From positions 17,127 to 72,512 of the forward strand of contig PBEB01000063.1 of the NCBI GenBank assembly GCA_002717505.1: a stretch of 55,386 nt of DNA. The letters are read 5' to 3'. This stretch comes from Leptospiraceae bacterium. Its GTDB lineage: Bacteria; Spirochaetota; Leptospiria; Leptospirales; Leptonemataceae. The notes beneath the pieces are model-generated. The model had not been told where the DNA came from. It was given only the letters and a program-made list of their open reading frames with translations, and searched no databases. Below, in pieces: positions 53,840 to 55,386 of this stretch; positions within the stretch are counted from its first letter, which is position 1, and each line of letters begins with the position of its first letter. Made by a program: the position numbers and the translations under genes.

Positions 53840-53946
53840 GGCTCACCTCCCTGTGGCCTCTCAGCAACTGCCATCCGTGCAAAAACCTCTCCGTATCTAT
53901 TTCACCGCCGAATAGCGGCAAGAAAGGTCCTGTAGATAGTATCGGA

Positions 53947-55008
53947 TCAGCCCATGTCCGGACTGTAATGCATGACCTGATTTCTACCGGCTCTTTTGCA
54001 GGCATAAAGTGCCTTATCCGCCCGGTTAATCAGCCCTTTGTTCGTTCGAATGTCCACTTCCGGATCAAAAGAGGAGATGCCCACCGACATGGTCACCTTC
54101 AGTTCATTGTCATCGGAATGGACTACCATCTCTTCGATCTTCCGACGAATTTCTTCGGCCTTGGCCATGGAAGTCTCTTCATCAGCTCCTGGCATAACAA
54201 GACAGAATTCTTCGCCTCCGTATCTAGCTGCGAAATCTGTATTTCGAGCAGATTCGATGAGCACTCGGGCCACAGCTTTGAGCACTTCGTCTCCGGCCTG
54301 GTGACCATAAGTATCGTTGAAATTCTTGAATTTGTCCACATCCGTCAGCAGCAATGCCAGAGGAGTCTTTCGCTTCACGGCCTTGTCTCGCTCTTCTTTC
54401 ATACGGCTTTGAAAGTAAGCATGGTTTTTCAGACCGGTCATCAAGTCCACAGTGGCTCTTTCGTAAAGACGAGCATTCTCCACTGCAATCCCGCCCAGGC
54501 TTGCAAGGTCTACAAGAAAGCTTCGCTCGGACTCAGGATACTCTCCACCTACGGCCTTTTCGCCCAGAACAATCAAGCCAATCACTCGATTCTTGGCTCG
54601 GAGAGGAACAATGAGTTCGGCCCCCAGACCGCGAAGCATAACCAGAGTGCTGTCCCCTGGCAGGTTCTTTTCGAATTCCACAAGGGTAAGGGATTTGTTA
54701 TGATTCTCAAAAAAGAGAACGATGGGTGATTCAATGGATATTGTATAGGTTTCCGGGGGCATATTCAGGTCAAAACCCTTGTAGCCCTCAACCATTGTTA
54801 GTATTTCTGCATCCATTTCCGGAGTCAGAAATAACGCAGCCTGAAGTGTTTGCACTTGAGCCAGGCAAATATCCAGGATGGCATTAATTAGATACTTGTA
54901 ATCCAACGTTGAATTCAGGGCGCGAGAGATTTCGATCAATTGCTTCTGATCGTAGATCTTCTTTTCGTAATGCTGAATTTCCTCAGGGATGGACATGGAC
55001 ATAGACAT
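53947..55008 (-). CDS. GAF-GGDEF diguanylate cyclase
   Basis: I use the ATG at 55008 (353 residues); the frame is open to a TTG at 55044. A short helix precedes a GAF domain (about 25-180; FENHNKSLTLVEFEKNLPGD, RAKNRVIGLIVLGEKAVGGE). The GGDEF domain follows, starting at TVDLMTGLKNHAYFQSRM, with metal aspartate TDVDKFKNFND, substrate motif RYGGEEF near residue 263 and NRADKALYACKRAGRN. The I-site RNTD is present five residues before GGEEF, so product inhibition by c-di-GMP is predicted. It makes c-di-GMP from two GTP. The start lies near a 17-bp palindrome. Confidence 0.93.
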   Translation of the reverse strand: MSMSMSIPEEIQHYEKKIYDQKQLIEISRALNSTLDYKYLINAILDICLAQVQTLQAALFLTPEMDAEILTMVEGYKGFDLNMPPETYTISIESPIVLFFENHNKSLTLVEFEKNLPGDSTLVMLRGLGAELIVPLRAKNRVIGLIVLGEKAVGGEYPESERSFLVDLASLGGIAVENARLYERATVDLMTGLKNHAYFQSRMKEERDKAVKRKTPLALLLTDVDKFKNFNDTYGHQAGDEVLKAVARVLIESARNTDFAARYGGEEFCLVMPGADEETSMAKAEEIRRKIEEMVVHSDDNELKVTMSVGISSFDPEVDIRTNKGLINRADKALYACKRAGRNQVMHYSPDMG

Positions 55009-55122
55009 AGGGGCAATGGATGCCCCTTGTATCGAAAAGTTCAAACCATTTTCTCGCCAGGGCGGTACCTGATATACCTGACAATCCCATCAGTTTGCAG
55101 CAATTTCATGCTTAGTAACGCG

Positions 55123-55139
55123 GGCATAATGCTTATGCC
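55123..55139. promoter_or_regulatory. Possible operator palindrome upstream of the GGDEF gene
   Basis: GGCATAA and TTATGCC pair around TGC, a perfect 7-bp inverted repeat, about 115 bases upstream of the GGDEF start. A CCTGATAT word occurs on both sides nearby (55069 and 55138). It has the size of a repressor or regulator site; no protein is assigned. Confidence 0.35.
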
Positions 55140-55252
55140 TGATATGCGAAACGGCTCCTATTTTTGATCAATCCATTCCCGCCCCCGACGGGAAGGTTCC
55201 GACAATCAGAGATTAGCAGCCAGTCAGGCAGGACATACAGTAAAAAACTAAC

Positions 55253-55281
55253 TTGACGCCAGACATGTTCTCACAATTGTT
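55253..55281 (+). promoter_or_regulatory. Weak candidate promoter for tRNA-fMet
   Basis: TTGACG (55253-55258) is a good -35 box. At 16-17 bases downstream only AATTGT or ATTGTT is found, a poor -10 box. The distance to the tRNA 5' end (55292) would be right. Low confidence. Confidence 0.3.
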
Positions 55282-55291
55282 GTAGCAACAC

Positions 55292-55364
<73 letters not shown>

Positions 55365-55386
55365 ATCGGTCGGGGGCTCCTTCGGG

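Overview
The window reads as a chromosomal segment of a spirochaete of the Leptospirales (Leptospira, Leptonema or Turneriella type). The grounds are an LruC-domain lipoprotein, a DUF1554-type lipoprotein, a FecR protein with repeated beta-rich domains, many cyclic-nucleotide and GGDEF signalling genes, and moderate GC content. The assignment rests on recalled family distributions, not on a search. Coding density is high and many neighbouring genes overlap by ATGA, so most genes sit in operons.

Layout: 1-3.4 kb holds the end of a GNAT acetyltransferase, a GAF-PAS-PAS-RsbW-type ATPase and a secreted or lipoprotein gene preceded by a 30-bp tandem repeat. From 23.3 kb down to 3.7 kb on the minus strand runs a long division and cell-wall (dcw) block: a tandem ThyX-like protein, rsmH, an FtsL-like protein, murE, murF, mraY, murD, ftsW, murG, then (after one opposite-strand exported protein) murC, ftsQ, ftsA, ftsZ, an NfeD-like protein and two SPFH/band-7 proteins, closed by a strong stem-loop near 3.6 kb. 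No ftsI, murB, ddl or mraZ is present in the block. A PAS-containing chemotaxis receptor (23.4-25.1 kb, minus) separates it from the next region.

25.5-36.7 kb (plus) is a five-gene signalling and envelope operon: a 1797-residue Ser/Thr kinase-AAA ATPase-GAF-adenylate cyclase fusion, a membrane adenylate cyclase with a HAMP domain and a long acidic insert, a FecR protein, a second envelope protein and a DUF1554 lipoprotein. Tail to tail with it is a NarX/NarL-type two-component pair (minus). 38.5-44.7 kb (minus) carries an LruC-domain lipoprotein with its own promoter and terminator, a metallo-beta-lactamase-fold hydrolase, an SGNH-type membrane protein, a possible degenerate PP2C/SpoIIE-like protein and two small cyclic-nucleotide-binding proteins. 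cAMP synthesis and cAMP sensing are therefore both encoded within about 20 kb.

44.9-52.8 kb (plus) holds an acetyl-xylan-esterase-like protein that appears to lack its nucleophile, an unusual bS18 ribosomal protein, a candidate 57-codon ORF, and sucA-sucB-lpd for the 2-oxoglutarate dehydrogenase complex, then a DUF454 membrane protein. rsmE overlaps the end of that last gene on the opposite strand. The window ends with tRNA-Leu(CAA), a 57-residue four-cysteine protein with a near-perfect ribosome binding site, a GAF-GGDEF diguanylate cyclase and initiator tRNA-fMet. I saw no insertion sequence, prophage, CRISPR array or rRNA.
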